This document shows positions 9,587 through 18,606 of a stretch of DNA of 64,000 nucleotides, in pieces; the first letter of the stretch is position 1, and each line of letters opens with the position of its first letter. The DNA lies in assembly GCF_020169415.1 (NCBI RefSeq), contig NZ_JAIULG010000010.1, forward strand, positions 36,080 through 100,079. Direction: 5' to 3'. The translations under genes and the position numbers were made by a program. This DNA comes from Tsukamurella sp. M9C. Lineage in GTDB: Bacteria; Actinomycetota; Actinomycetes; Mycobacteriales; Mycobacteriaceae. The notes beneath the pieces were generated by a model. The model had not been told where the DNA came from. It saw only the letters and a list, made by a program, of their open reading frames with translations, and made no database searches.

Positions 9587-12233
9587 CGGAATCTCCGAGA
9601 TCTTCGCTGTCGAGCGCCGCGACGTCGTCCTCCTCGAGTTCGGGAATCGCCGCGCTGACGTAAGAGTTCTCGACCGTGCTGTCGTCGCCGCTGACGTTGG
9701 GGAAGACGATGCCGATTCCTATGACATGCTCGGGAGCATTCAATTCCACACGGCGGTTCTCGCCACGGGCCGGCCGCCCTGGCGACGATTCCTTGTCGAT
9801 GACGTAGATGGTCAGTAGCCCGCGGTCGGGAGCCTGCTCAGTTCGCAGCTCCTGGATCTTCGGTTCGGTGAGCGTTCCCTTCTGCTTCGACAGATCCAGG
9901 TCGACCGCCGCGTCAGCACGGCTCATCAGGGTCTTGATGTCGTGGAGCTCGCCGGACAGCTGCGAACGGGTGACTCGAGCGGGGGCGATTCCCGGCGCCA
10001 ACTCGAAGCGATCGGCCTGGTCGAGCGACCCGACCTTCGCACCGCGTCCGATCACGGCGATGTTCCACGTGTGGAGCGACCCTGCCTTTGCTCGTTTCTC
10101 GATGTACTCGGTGAGCAGGGTGCGGAGGCCCTTGTCGCCCACTCTCTGCTCCGGAGAATCGTCGAAGAAGCTGTAGTCCTTCAGAAAGTCCAGTACCTCG
10201 CTCTTCGGCACGCCGTTGATCACGAATCGGTCTTCCCGCTCGTCGTGTTTCAGGCTGAATCCTTCGCGGATCAGACGGTTGAGGAGCGTCTTCGCCGCAG
10301 TCTGGTTCCGCAGGAGTACGGCCCGATCGAGATCGAACACGTGGGTCTGGACACGATGGCCGCCGTATGCAGCGGAGGCAGTGACCGCATTCGTCATCTT
10401 CGCGGCCGAGGTGACTCCCAGCGAGGGGTGAGTGCGGATCCTGACCGCGAAGGTCATCGGCGTCACGTCGCCCGTCATGTACATCTCGATGTCGCGTCGG
10501 ATCTCGGATTCAACAGTCGCGAGGTGCTGGAACCAGGACTGCAGGTCGGCGGTCATCCACACGCGGGGGAGGTCCTCGTACCCGATCCTGTAGCCGAACC
10601 AGCGGCCCATTTGGAGCAGCGTGTCGTACGCGGATACCGACCGGACGAAGTAGCTGACGACCAGGCCCTCGAGCGTCAGGCCACGTGAAAGGGTGTTGCC
10701 ACCCACTGCGATCGCCACGACAGGGTCGCCCTCGTAGTCGAGACGTACCTTGCTGGTCGCGTTGTCGAGAATGATTCGGCAGTCGTCGAGAACGCGGGGG
10801 AGGAGAGGCAGGATCTCGTCGAAGGGAACGGCCGTGCGATCGAACTCAACCGCGGGAACCGCGGCGGTCTCCTGCTCCCACAGCGCGCGGAGCTCGTCGA
10901 TGATGGCGCCGCTCGATTCGATACTCTTGAAGACACTCCAGCGGAGCGCGTCCAGCGGTTCCCTGAAGCTGTTGTGGACCTCGGTGTTCACGCTCGTGTG
11001 AATGAGCATCGTGGAGTGCTTGTTCCCGATCCGCCTGACTCGTCGGGCCGCGGTTGCCATCCAGAAGTACAAGATCGCAGTCCGCAGCTGGCCGCTGATG
11101 TCGGGTACGAACGACTCCCTGTCGGCCTTCGTGCGCGGGCGTACCAGGTCGACTTCGTCGTCGTCGATGGTGCGGATCATGTCGTATCCGACGTCGAGAT
11201 CCTCGGCGTCCTCGTCGTCCAACAGATCCCGACCGAACAGGACCTCCGTTCCGAAGTGGCCTTCGGGCTTCGGGAGACTGATGATGAAATCTCTCGGGTA
11301 CAGGTCGTCTGAACTCGGATCGATCAGGAGGTTCGCGAACGGTGTCGCGGTGTAGCCCACGTAAGCGGCCTTCGGGAGCTTGTCCATGATCTCGAGGATC
11401 AAGGGATTGAGGGTCGGGGACGCTACGGTCGCCTGGTCCGCCTCGTCGTCGATGATCAGCGTCGGCACCTGAGCGAGGTGATCGGACGCCGACGCCAACC
11501 AATCACGGAACTTGCGGAGAACGGGCGCGTTCTTCTTCACGACGCAGAGGACATGCTGCCGGTTCGTTTGCGCGAAGTACGACACCGCGCCCGACGAAGG
11601 CGGCGTGAAGTCCCTGTCCGCGACGGTGAGCTGCATCCATGACGCTTCGTTTTCATCGATCAGGTCCTTCATCAGCCGAGCCTGGGTCTGCCGGCGAAGG
11701 CTGTTGTGAATGCCGGCGAGCACGATGAAGAGCTTGTAACCGCTGTCGGCAGCCTTGGCCATCACGGCGGTGAAATTGGTGGTCTTGCCGGACTGCACGT
11801 GGCCGAGTACGAGCCCACGGCTGGAGAAGGCCGCCTCTTTCGGGTGGTTCAGCTGCTCCATGACCTGGCTGGAGGAACGGTCGAGCGCATCTATCGAAGT
11901 GTCCGACCACCCGCTCGCAGCTAGACGCGCTTTGAGTGATTCCCAATGTCTGTCGCCTTCGCGTGGGCCGGTGTACCAGGTCGCACGGTTGTTCCGCACC
12001 ACCATGGGAGCGATGCCGCGGTCACGGACCGAGATCACATCCGCTTCGTGTCGAGCCCGAATCCTCTCGATGACGTCCCGGGTGGCTCCGAAGAGTGCGA
12101 GCTTCTTGAGAGCCTGCTCGGGTGTCGAGGAATCTAGTAGATCCTGGAAGACCTCGTACTGACCTTCGAACTGTCCATCCACTGCGCTTGACACTCTCCC
12201 CGGTCCGATAAAGCCGCTTTGCCGACTCAGCAT
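9576..12233 (-). CDS. Z1-domain helicase-like ATPase
   Basis: 885 residues from the ATG at 12233. In-frame GTGs at 12194 and 12182 are possible starts, since the ATG has no clear ribosome site. It is a P-loop/superfamily-2-like ATPase with a Z1 domain: Walker A GHVQSGKT (144-151), Walker B IDDEAD (261-266), YTATP motif (294-298), and a C-terminal helicase-type motif GRWFGYR. GGNTLSRGLTLEG precedes that motif. Z1 proteins accompany C5-methyltransferases, Vsr and restriction-fold nucleases in a restriction-like system predicted by comparative genomics. It heads the five-gene minus-strand operon. Likely role: a translocase or DNA-remodelling motor for restriction. Confidence 0.9.
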   Translation of the reverse strand: MLSRQSGFIGPGRVSSAVDGQFEGQYEVFQDLLDSSTPEQALKKLALFGATRDVIERIRARHEADVISVRDRGIAPMVVRNNRATWYTGPREGDRHWESLKARLAASGWSDTSIDALDRSSSQVMEQLNHPKEAAFSSRGLVLGHVQSGKTTNFTAVMAKAADSGYKLFIVLAGIHNSLRRQTQARLMKDLIDENEASWMQLTVADRDFTPPSSGAVSYFAQTNRQHVLCVVKKNAPVLRKFRDWLASASDHLAQVPTLIIDDEADQATVASPTLNPLILEIMDKLPKAAYVGYTATPFANLLIDPSSDDLYPRDFIISLPKPEGHFGTEVLFGRDLLDDEDAEDLDVGYDMIRTIDDDEVDLVRPRTKADRESFVPDISGQLRTAILYFWMATAARRVRRIGNKHSTMLIHTSVNTEVHNSFREPLDALRWSVFKSIESSGAIIDELRALWEQETAAVPAVEFDRTAVPFDEILPLLPRVLDDCRIILDNATSKVRLDYEGDPVVAIAVGGNTLSRGLTLEGLVVSYFVRSVSAYDTLLQMGRWFGYRIGYEDLPRVWMTADLQSWFQHLATVESEIRRDIEMYMTGDVTPMTFAVRIRTHPSLGVTSAAKMTNAVTASAAYGGHRVQTHVFDLDRAVLLRNQTAAKTLLNRLIREGFSLKHDEREDRFVINGVPKSEVLDFLKDYSFFDDSPEQRVGDKGLRTLLTEYIEKRAKAGSLHTWNIAVIGRGAKVGSLDQADRFELAPGIAPARVTRSQLSGELHDIKTLMSRADAAVDLDLSKQKGTLTEPKIQELRTEQAPDRGLLTIYVIDKESSPGRPARGENRRVELNAPEHVIGIGIVFPNVSGDDSTVENSYVSAAIPELEEDDVAALDSEDLGDSVGA

Positions 12234-12322
12234 AAGGAGTGGACGGCCGCATCGTGTTCCAGGGCACACATCTCGGACACGGAGACGATTGTGGGTTCTC
12301 GATCGTGATCGATGATGGGGAT

Positions 12323-12760
12323 ATGGATTCATGGGCCACCGACGGCGGTGTGCGCCGCTCGATGCAATCGAACCGTCGCAGGGACACAGGGCCGGAGTTG
12401 GCGCTGCGTCGGGAAGTGCACCGTCGGGGGTTGCGCTTCTTCGTCGACAGAGCCCCGCTTCGCGAACTAGCGCGACGTCGTGCGGACCTGGTGTTCCCGC
12501 GCCTGAAGGTGGCGGTCTACCTGGACGGTTGCTTCTGGCACGGATGCCCGGAGCATCACTCGGTGAGTAAGACCAACGCGCAGTTCTGGGCGACCAAGGT
12601 TGCGAACAACCGTGCCAGGGACGAGGACACCAACCAGCGTCTCGAGGAAGCCGGCTGGACGGTGATCCGCGTGTGGGAACACGAGGACCCGGCGGTCGCG
12701 GCAGCGGAGATCAAGGCCGTCGTCGAGAAGGCGAAGAGGCACCGCCCGAAGAACAGGTGA
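12323..12760 (+). CDS. vsr: Very short patch repair (Vsr) endonuclease
   Basis: 145 residues from the ATG at 12323 (GGGGAT just upstream); a longer frame starting at 12239 has no homology in its extra part. Vsr nicks next to the T of T:G mismatches that arise when 5-methylcytosine deaminates, and so protects sites methylated by the partner Dcm. Visible: N-terminal MQSNRRRDTGPE with Glu25, RADLVFP with Asp55, and DGCFWHGCPEH containing His73 and the zinc-ligand-type Cys75 and His78. All key features are present and the length is normal. It is divergent from the Z1 gene with 89 bases between, so both promoters must lie there. It pairs functionally with the methyltransferase at the other end of the island. 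Confidence 0.95.
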   Translation: MDSWATDGGVRRSMQSNRRRDTGPELALRREVHRRGLRFFVDRAPLRELARRRADLVFPRLKVAVYLDGCFWHGCPEHHSVSKTNAQFWATKVANNRARDEDTNQRLEEAGWTVIRVWEHEDPAVAAAEIKAVVEKAKRHRPKNR

Positions 12761-12839
12761 GGTGGGGGCACCGTCGGGCATGGGGACGTAACGTAGGGGC
12801 CGAGTGTGAACCACCACGAGGAAGAGGGACGAACAAGCG

Positions 12840-14282
12840 ATGAGCAGCAATGACGCCAAGGCGAACATCGGTGTGGTGGGGATGGCGGTGATGGGCTCGA
12901 ACCTGGCCCGCAACCTGGCGTCCCGGGAGGGCAACACCGTCGCGATCTACAACCGCTCGCCGGAGAAAACGCACGAGGTCGCGAAGAACCACCCCGAGGC
13001 GAACTTCGTTGCCAGCGACACCATCGACGAGTTCGTCGCCAGCCTCGCGAAGCCGCGCACCGCGATCATCATGGTCCAGGCCGGCGCGGGCACGGACGCG
13101 GTGATCGAGCAGCTCAAGGAGCGGTTCGAGCCTGGCGACATCATCGTCGACGGCGGCAACGCCAACTTCCACGACACCATCGCCCGCGAGGCGAAGATCG
13201 CGCCGACGGGCATCCACTTCGTCGGCGCCGGCATCTCCGGCGGAGAAGAGGGCGCGCTCAAGGGCCCGTCGATCATGCCCGGCGGCACCGCCGAGTCGTA
13301 CGAGACCCTCGGCCCGATCCTCGCGTCGATCGCCGCGGTCGCCGAGGGGGAGGCCTGCGTGACCCACGTGGGCACCGACGGCGCCGGCCACTTCGTCAAG
13401 ATGATCCACAACGGCATCGAATATGCCGACATGGAGCTCATCGGCGAGGCCTACGACCTGCTGCGCAACGTGGCCGGCTACACGCCCGCCCAGATCTCGG
13501 GCCTGTTCGCCACGTGGAACGAGGGGCCGCTCAACAGCTACCTCATCGAGATCACCATCGACATCCTCAAGCACGTCGACGCGGAGACCGGCAAGCCCTT
13601 CGTCGACATCGTCACCGACCAGGCCGGCAGCAAGGGCACCGGCGTCTGGACCGTGCAGACCGCCCTCGACCTGGGCGTGCCGGTCGGCGGCGTCGCCGAG
13701 GCCGTCTTCGGCCGCGCTGTCTCGTCCAAGCGGGCGCAGCGCGACGCGGTCCGCGCGCTGGGCATCGAGCGCCCCACGGCGCCGCGGGTCGACGATTCCT
13801 TTGTTGACGACGTCGCGAAGGCCCTGTACGCCTCCAAGATCGTCGCCTACGCCCAGGGCTTCGACGCGATCATCGCCGGCGCGGAGAAGTACGGCTGGAA
13901 CATCGACAAGGGCGCCGTCGCCAAGATCTGGCGCGGCGGCTGCATCATCCGCGCCCAGTTCCTCAACGTCCTGGCAGACGCTTACGCCGAGAACCCGAAC
14001 CTCAACACCCTGCTCGAGGCACCGTACTTCGCGCAGGCCATCCGCGACGGCGAGGAGGCGTGGCGCCGGGTCGTCATCACCGCCACGCAGGCCGCCGTGC
14101 CGGTGCCGGGTTTCGCGACGGCGCTGAGCTACTTCGACTCGCTCAACGTCGACCGCCTGCCCGCCGCCCTCGTCCAGGGGCAGCGCGACTTCTTCGGCGC
14201 GCACACCTACAAGCGCGTCGACAAGTCGGGTACCTTCCACACCCTGTGGTCGGGCGACCGCAGCGAGGTGAAGACGGACTGA
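12840..14282 (+). CDS. gnd: 6-Phosphogluconate dehydrogenase, decarboxylating (NADP-dependent)
   Basis: 480 residues, full length for the long (homodimeric) family. It oxidises and decarboxylates 6-phosphogluconate to ribulose 5-phosphate with NADP in the oxidative pentose phosphate pathway. Visible: N-terminal Rossmann motif GVVGMAVMGSNLARN, NRSPEKT (NADP-type loop), GGNANFHDT, the substrate signature GAGISGGEEGALKGPSIMPGG, catalytic KMIHNGIEYADM, and the C-terminal GQRDFFGAHTYKR(V)D. The ATG lies behind GAGGAAGAGGGA. It is typical high-GC core sequence and marks the right border of the defence island. It is followed by a strong terminator hairpin. Confidence 0.97.
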   Translation: MSSNDAKANIGVVGMAVMGSNLARNLASREGNTVAIYNRSPEKTHEVAKNHPEANFVASDTIDEFVASLAKPRTAIIMVQAGAGTDAVIEQLKERFEPGDIIVDGGNANFHDTIAREAKIAPTGIHFVGAGISGGEEGALKGPSIMPGGTAESYETLGPILASIAAVAEGEACVTHVGTDGAGHFVKMIHNGIEYADMELIGEAYDLLRNVAGYTPAQISGLFATWNEGPLNSYLIEITIDILKHVDAETGKPFVDIVTDQAGSKGTGVWTVQTALDLGVPVGGVAEAVFGRAVSSKRAQRDAVRALGIERPTAPRVDDSFVDDVAKALYASKIVAYAQGFDAIIAGAEKYGWNIDKGAVAKIWRGGCIIRAQFLNVLADAYAENPNLNTLLEAPYFAQAIRDGEEAWRRVVITATQAAVPVPGFATALSYFDSLNVDRLPAALVQGQRDFFGAHTYKRVDKSGTFHTLWSGDRSEVKTD

Positions 14283-14291
14283 GCTCAACGT

Positions 14292-14328
14292 GAGGAGGGG
14301 CGTGGCCGCATCGGCCGCGCCCCTTCTC
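14292..14328 (+). terminator. Rho-independent-type terminator after gnd
   Basis: A long hairpin, GGGGCGTGGCCG-CAT-CGGCCGCGCCCC, extends outward through weak pairs and starts about 10 bases after the stop. It has one G-T wobble in a 12-base-pair core. There is no strong T run, as is common in actinobacteria. Confidence 0.75.
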
Positions 14329-14420
14329 TGCTCGGTGGACGAGTTGGGAACCGATCGCCGAGCTGGTGCGTCCAATTGATGAGGGCGCGTGCTCGCCTGC
14401 CGGTGACGATCGGAGGAATC

Positions 14421-14801
14421 ATGGGGAATCCCGACGCGGACAAGATCCGTCAGGAGGCGGAGCAGCGCATCGCCGACCGTCCGAACATGGTTCTCGACGG
14501 CGACCCGATCGAGGAGCTCGCCAAGGCGCATGATCGGCATGCGAAGAGGCTCGACGCGATCATCGTCTCGCTTGACCGGGTCGGTCGAGTCAACTACCTC
14601 GGTGACACGATCGAGGGGCGCGCAGCCACGTACAACATTGGTGTCGCAGTACACGACCATGACCATTCGGTAGTACAGAACTTCGCACGTGAAGCGGCTG
14701 AGTCTAGGACGATCGCCGGGGCACTACGTCAGATAGCCAAAGACCTGGGGGACACCGAGCTCGAGAACGCTGACGGAATTGGCAAGGTTCGGTGGACCTG
14801 A
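14421..14801 (+). CDS. Small soluble protein of unknown function, paired with a lipoprotein
   Basis: 126 residues from the ATG at 14421, which has an ideal GGAGG upstream; the frame is open further upstream but without a comparable site. It is highly charged and probably helical (DADKIRQEAEQRIADRP, AKAHDRHAKRLDAI), with a His/Asp motif HDHDHSVV near residue 80. No signal peptide. Its end overlaps the following lipoprotein gene by 10 bases, so the two form an operon. In mycobacterial relatives small helical proteins often sit beside DUF3558 lipoproteins; a shared role at the envelope is a guess. Not recognised beyond that. Confidence 0.75.
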   Translation: MGNPDADKIRQEAEQRIADRPNMVLDGDPIEELAKAHDRHAKRLDAIIVSLDRVGRVNYLGDTIEGRAATYNIGVAVHDHDHSVVQNFAREAAESRTIAGALRQIAKDLGDTELENADGIGKVRWT

Positions 14802-15385
14802 GGCGCTGGTGCGGGGCCGTGGTCGTGGCCGCTGCAATGCTCGTGTCCGCGTGCGCAGTGTCGGTGGACGGCGAGGCCGTCCCCGAGCGCGGCCCCGCGA
14901 CAACGAGCGCGCGGCCACTGCCGTTCGTCCCGAAGTACGAAGGGCGCACCAACGAGCGGAACGACGGCACGAGCTTCGAACCCTGTACGGCATACAGTGA
15001 CGACGAACTGCGAGCGCTTGGGGCTGATCCGCGCACTCTGGAAGATGTCATGATTTCGACCGCTCCCAACTATCGCGGGTGCCAATGGCAGTCACCCGAC
15101 GGGACGGCATTCTTCAGCCAGGAACTTGGTAATGAGACCTCCCTTGCCGCGTACAAGGCGAAGCAAAGTCGTCGGCCCTGGCAGCCTGATCGTGTGATCA
15201 ACGGGAAGACGGTAATCCTAACTACCGAGCGTGATGCGGGATGCTTCGCTTCGTTCATGTCCCAGAACGCGATCATCCACTCCGCTTACACAGTGGGGAG
15301 TATGAGGAGTCCTTCACGAGGTCTCGTGGACGAGTGCAACAAGGCGATCGAGTGGGCGACGCTGGCGATCTCGAAGGCGCCGTGA
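14792..15385 (+). CDS. DUF3558-type putative lipoprotein
   Basis: 197 residues. GTG start overlapping the preceding gene by 10 bases. The N-terminus has Arg residues, a hydrophobic core and a lipobox ending LVSAC, with lipid-modified Cys21 expected, so it is anchored outside the cell membrane. The mature part has a Pro/Thr-rich spacer and cysteines in FEPCTAYSD, YRGCQW and DAGCFAS, a pattern common in DUF3558 lipoproteins of Mycobacteriales. The function of this family is not established. Convergent with the TetR gene, with only 7 bases between stops. Confidence 0.8.
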   Translation: MDLRRWCGAVVVAAAMLVSACAVSVDGEAVPERGPATTSARPLPFVPKYEGRTNERNDGTSFEPCTAYSDDELRALGADPRTLEDVMISTAPNYRGCQWQSPDGTAFFSQELGNETSLAAYKAKQSRRPWQPDRVINGKTVILTTERDAGCFASFMSQNAIIHSAYTVGSMRSPSRGLVDECNKAIEWATLAISKAP

Positions 15386-15392
15386 TCGACGG

Positions 15393-16076
15393 CTACGCCA
15401 ACACCCGCTGAATCGCCCGACAGATCGCGTCGACCACGCCGTCGCCGTCGAAGGCCGCAGCAAAACCAGAGCCGACGGCACCGTCGGACCGCAGGCCGAT
15501 GACGGACTCCACGAGCCGGAACGGCAGGAGCACACGCGGGTCGCCGTCGTCGCCCAGAACAGCGGCGGCCAGGGAGCGATAGTGCGAGGCCAGCTCCGCC
15601 CGGTCGGCGCGGAACTCGGCGAACTCGTCGGCCGCCAGCTCGGGCAGGTGGTAGAGCGCACCCAGGTTGTACCGAGCCGCCAGCAGCTGCCCGGCGTCGG
15701 ACCGGGCCAACGTCAGTAGGCGGTCCAGAGGCGAACCGTCGGCAGAGACCACGGAGCGTGCGAGTGCGAGCGGTGCCTGCACCGTCGCCTCCAGGAGCGC
15801 GGTCAGGATCTCGCCCTTGGTGGGGAAGTAGTGGTACAGCGAGGCCTGCCGGATGCCCACGGCCTCGGCGATCTGCCGCGTCGAGGTGGCCGCGTACCCG
15901 CGCTGCGTGAACAGCTCGGCCGCCGCGTCGAGGATCTCGTCGACGGCGGTGGCGCCGGGCCGGCGCGGGTCGTTCGCCCGCGGACGCCCCCGCTTACCTG
16001 CGGTTTCCGCCCCGCCGCCGGCTCCACCGCCGCCCCCGCTGTTCGCCTCCGTCACAGCGGCCAGGCTACCCGCCAC
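15393..16076 (-). CDS. TetR-family regulator, divergent from the permease/carboxylase operon
   Basis: 227 residues from GTG 16076; a GTG at 16055 is an alternative start and would remove seven residues. A Gly-rich, Arg-rich leader (GKRGRPRAND) precedes a standard TetR DNA-binding domain: AVDEILDAAAELFTQRGYAATS, then the recognition helix region IRQASLYHYFPTKGEIL. The C-terminal ligand domain is helical. It is divergently transcribed from the permease at 16190, with 113 bases between, so it probably represses that operon. The inverted repeat at 16149-16168 is a candidate operator. The ligand could be guanidine, urea or a related nitrogen compound (inference). Confidence 0.9.
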   Translation of the reverse strand: MAGSLAAVTEANSGGGGGAGGGAETAGKRGRPRANDPRRPGATAVDEILDAAAELFTQRGYAATSTRQIAEAVGIRQASLYHYFPTKGEILTALLEATVQAPLALARSVVSADGSPLDRLLTLARSDAGQLLAARYNLGALYHLPELAADEFAEFRADRAELASHYRSLAAAVLGDDGDPRVLLPFRLVESVIGLRSDGAVGSGFAAAFDGDGVVDAICRAIQRVLA

Positions 16077-16148
16077 GAAACATGTTCGTAGCGCCGGTTT
16101 TCCCAGTCCTTACAGCGGGGCAATCCGGGTGACCCCGGAGAACGGTTT

Positions 16149-16168
16149 TCTATCAACTGACAGATAGA
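16149..16168. promoter_or_regulatory. Candidate TetR operator
   Basis: TCTATC-N8-GATAGA, perfect 6-base arms, 21 bases before the permease ATG and between the divergent TetR and permease genes. Position and symmetry fit a repressor site over the start region; binding is inferred. Confidence 0.5.
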
Positions 16169-16189
16169 GCTCCGACAGGGAAGCCGCCC

Positions 16190-17734
16190 ATGACAACCAC
16201 CCAACCCCGACACCATGATTCGGACGATCTGGCCCAGCTCGGCTATCAACCGCAGCTGCGCCGCTCGCTCGGGACGTTCGCGTCGTTCGCCGCCGGGTTC
16301 TCCTTCGTGTCCATCCTCACCACCATCTTCCAGCTGTTCGGCCTCGGCTACTCGCTGGGCGGGGCCGCCTTCTTCTGGACCTGGCCCCTCGTCTACGTCG
16401 GCCAGTTCCTCGTGGCGCTGTGCTTCGCCGAGATGGCTGCCCGCTACCCGATCTCCGGCGCGATCTACCAGTGGTCGCGGCGCCTCGGCGGCGAGGTGGT
16501 CGGCTGGTTCGGCGGCTGGTTCATGATCCTCGCGCAGATCGTCACCGCCGCGGCGGCCGCGATCGCGCTGCAGGTGGTGCTGCCCACCGTGTGGTCGGGC
16601 TTCCAGATCATCGGCGACGACCCGTCCCTCACCAGCTCCAGCGGCGCGGCCAACGCTGTCCTGCTCGGCACGGTCCTCCTGATCGTCACCACCACCATCA
16701 ACTGCATCGGCGTGCACTGGATGAGCCGCATCAACGCCATCGGCGTCACCTGCGAACTCGTCGGCGTGGTCGCCGTCATCGGCGCCCTCGCGATGCATGC
16801 CCAGCGCGGGCCCCAGGTCGTCTTCGACATTTCGCACGCGACCACGACCAGCTCGGGCGGCTACCTGGGCGCCTTCATCGTCTCCGGCCTCATGGCCGCC
16901 TACGTCATGGTCGGCTTCGGCTCGGCGGGCGAGCTCGCCGAGGAGACCGTCAACCCCCGCCGCGTCGCGCCGCGCACCATCCGATTCGCCCTCACCGCCT
17001 CGGCGGTCGGCGGCGGCCTCATGCTGATCACCGCCCTCATGGCCGCGCCGACGCTGGGGGAGGAGCTCGCCACCGGCGGCCTGCCCTACGTGCTCCAGTC
17101 CGTCCTCGGCTCGTTCTGGGGCAAGGTCCTCCTGGTCGACGTGGCTGTGGCCGTCTTCATCTGCACGCTCGCCATCCAGACCGCGTGCAGCCGCCTCATC
17201 TTCTCCATGGCCCGCGACCACCGGCTCCCGTTCTCGGACCAGCTCTCCCGCGTGAACCCGCGCACCCAGGCGCCCGTCGCCCCGGCCGTACTCATCGGCG
17301 TCCTCTGCGTCGCCGTCCTGCTGGTCAACGTGGGCAACCCCGCGATCTTCGCGACCCTCGCCAGCGTGTGCATCGTGCTCATCTACCTCGCCTACCTGTC
17401 GGTGACGGTGCCGATGCTCTACCAGCGGCTCCGCGGCTGGCCGCACGGCGCCACCGTCCGCGACTCCGAGGGGAAGCCCGTCTTCACCCTGGGCCGCTGG
17501 GGAGTGCCGATCAACGCCGCCGCTGTCCTCTACGGCGGAGCGATGGTGATCAACCTCGCCTGGCCGCGCGCCGAGATCTACGACCCCACAGGCCAATCCC
17601 CGCTCCTGCAGTGGGCCGGCCCGATCACCATCGCGGTCGTCGTCATCGCGGGCATCGCCTGCTTCCCGCGCCGCGCGCACCCGCGCCCCGTCACCGCCGT
17701 CCTCCCGAACCTCCCCGCCACGAAAGGCATCTGA
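16190..17734 (+). CDS. APC-family permease of a guanidine/urea carboxylase locus
   Basis: 514 residues, about 12 hydrophobic segments, amino acid-polyamine-organocation (APC) superfamily. It is likely a proton- or antiport-driven importer in the cell membrane. Visible family features: an N-terminal soluble region followed by SLGTFASFAAGFSFVSI, an early Pro/Gly-rich segment YPISGAIYQWSRRLGG, and ACSRLIFSMARDHRLPF in the later half. This type is called urea carboxylase-related amino acid permease. It starts the operon and is followed one base later by the first DUF1989 gene. The substrate could be guanidine, urea or an arginine-derived amine; context favours a nitrogen compound carboxylated downstream. 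Confidence 0.88.
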   Translation: MTTTQPRHHDSDDLAQLGYQPQLRRSLGTFASFAAGFSFVSILTTIFQLFGLGYSLGGAAFFWTWPLVYVGQFLVALCFAEMAARYPISGAIYQWSRRLGGEVVGWFGGWFMILAQIVTAAAAAIALQVVLPTVWSGFQIIGDDPSLTSSSGAANAVLLGTVLLIVTTTINCIGVHWMSRINAIGVTCELVGVVAVIGALAMHAQRGPQVVFDISHATTTSSGGYLGAFIVSGLMAAYVMVGFGSAGELAEETVNPRRVAPRTIRFALTASAVGGGLMLITALMAAPTLGEELATGGLPYVLQSVLGSFWGKVLLVDVAVAVFICTLAIQTACSRLIFSMARDHRLPFSDQLSRVNPRTQAPVAPAVLIGVLCVAVLLVNVGNPAIFATLASVCIVLIYLAYLSVTVPMLYQRLRGWPHGATVRDSEGKPVFTLGRWGVPINAAAVLYGGAMVINLAWPRAEIYDPTGQSPLLQWAGPITIAVVVIAGIACFPRRAHPRPVTAVLPNLPATKGI

Positions 17735-17735
17735 C

Positions 17736-18578
17736 GTGACTGCCATCGCCGAGTCCACCGCCACCACCCAGGGCGCCCGCGACCACGCCCGCGCCCAGGC
17801 CGACACCCGCGTCGAAGGCATGCCGACGGTGCCCGCCACCGCCTGGCCCGACCCGCCCGCCGGCGTGCCCGCCGACGCCCTCACCTGGGCGGAGACCGTC
17901 CCGGGCGGCCGCTACACCTCGAAGGTGCTGGCGCGCGGCACCCGAATCCGCCTGACCGACACCGTCGGCACCGCCTGCGCGAACATCCTCCTCTGGCGCG
18001 CCGACGCCCCCTGGGAACGGCTCAACGTCGCCGACACCGTCAAGGTGCCGTGGCAGGCCTACATCGGCGCGGGCCACCCGCTGCTCTCCGACCAGGGGCG
18101 CGTGCTCGCCACCGTCGTCGCCGACGACTCCGGCCACCACGACGCCCTCTGCGGCACCACCACGCTCGCCACCAACACCGCCAAGTACGGCGCGGGGGAG
18201 GCGCATTCGGACAGCCCCGCCGGCCGCGAACTGCTCGTGCTCGCCGCCGCCAAGCACGGCCTCACGCCCACCGACGTCGCCCCGTCCGTCTCCTTCTTCC
18301 ACGGCGTCACCGTGGAGGCCGACGGTGCCCTCGCCTCCACCGGCAGCGCGGGGGCGGGCAAGACGGTGGAGCTCGTGCTGCACCTGCCGTGCATCGTCGC
18401 CGTCGCGAACACCGCCCACCCGCTCGACCCGTCGCCGACCTTCGACACCGGCCTGCTTGAGGTGATGGCCTGGCGCGCCGACGACGACCTGGCCGCGCTC
18501 GTCGCCGCCACCGACACCGACCCCGAATACCAGCGCGCCGTGGCGAACTCCGAGGACGCCCACCGCGCCGCGCGCTGA
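17736..18578 (+). CDS. Urea carboxylase-associated protein 1 (DUF1989; carboxyguanidine deiminase-type subunit)
   Basis: 280 residues, GTG start one base after the permease stop. DUF1989 domain from about residue 45: WAETVPGGRYTSKVL, GTACANILLW, SGHHDALCGTTT and SVSFFHGVTV, with conserved His and Cys residues that would bind zinc. These proteins were first named from their place beside urea carboxylase. Work on guanidine assimilation assigned such pairs (CgdA/CgdB) to deimination of carboxyguanidine to allophanate; I recall this and did not check it. The second DUF1989 gene follows after 28 bases. The N-terminal 40 residues are low-complexity Ala/Pro/Thr. Confidence 0.85.
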   Translation: MTAIAESTATTQGARDHARAQADTRVEGMPTVPATAWPDPPAGVPADALTWAETVPGGRYTSKVLARGTRIRLTDTVGTACANILLWRADAPWERLNVADTVKVPWQAYIGAGHPLLSDQGRVLATVVADDSGHHDALCGTTTLATNTAKYGAGEAHSDSPAGRELLVLAAAKHGLTPTDVAPSVSFFHGVTVEADGALASTGSAGAGKTVELVLHLPCIVAVANTAHPLDPSPTFDTGLLEVMAWRADDDLAALVAATDTDPEYQRAVANSEDAHRAAR

Positions 18579-18606
18579 CCGCCGAAAACCGACCGAAGGA
18601 CCAACC

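Noticed and set aside
12239..12322. A longer start for the Vsr endonuclease
   Set aside because: The extra 28 residues have no similarity to Vsr, and the ATG at 12323 has a better ribosome site and the expected N-terminus.
12711..14666. A 651-codon minus-strand frame opposite gnd
   Set aside because: Val/Asp/Arg repeats typical of antisense frames in GC-rich DNA; gnd is certain.
16077..16189. A guanidine (ykkC-type) riboswitch before the permease
   Set aside because: The 113-base gap lacks the conserved guanidine-I core I would expect; a TetR gene and an inverted repeat explain control better.
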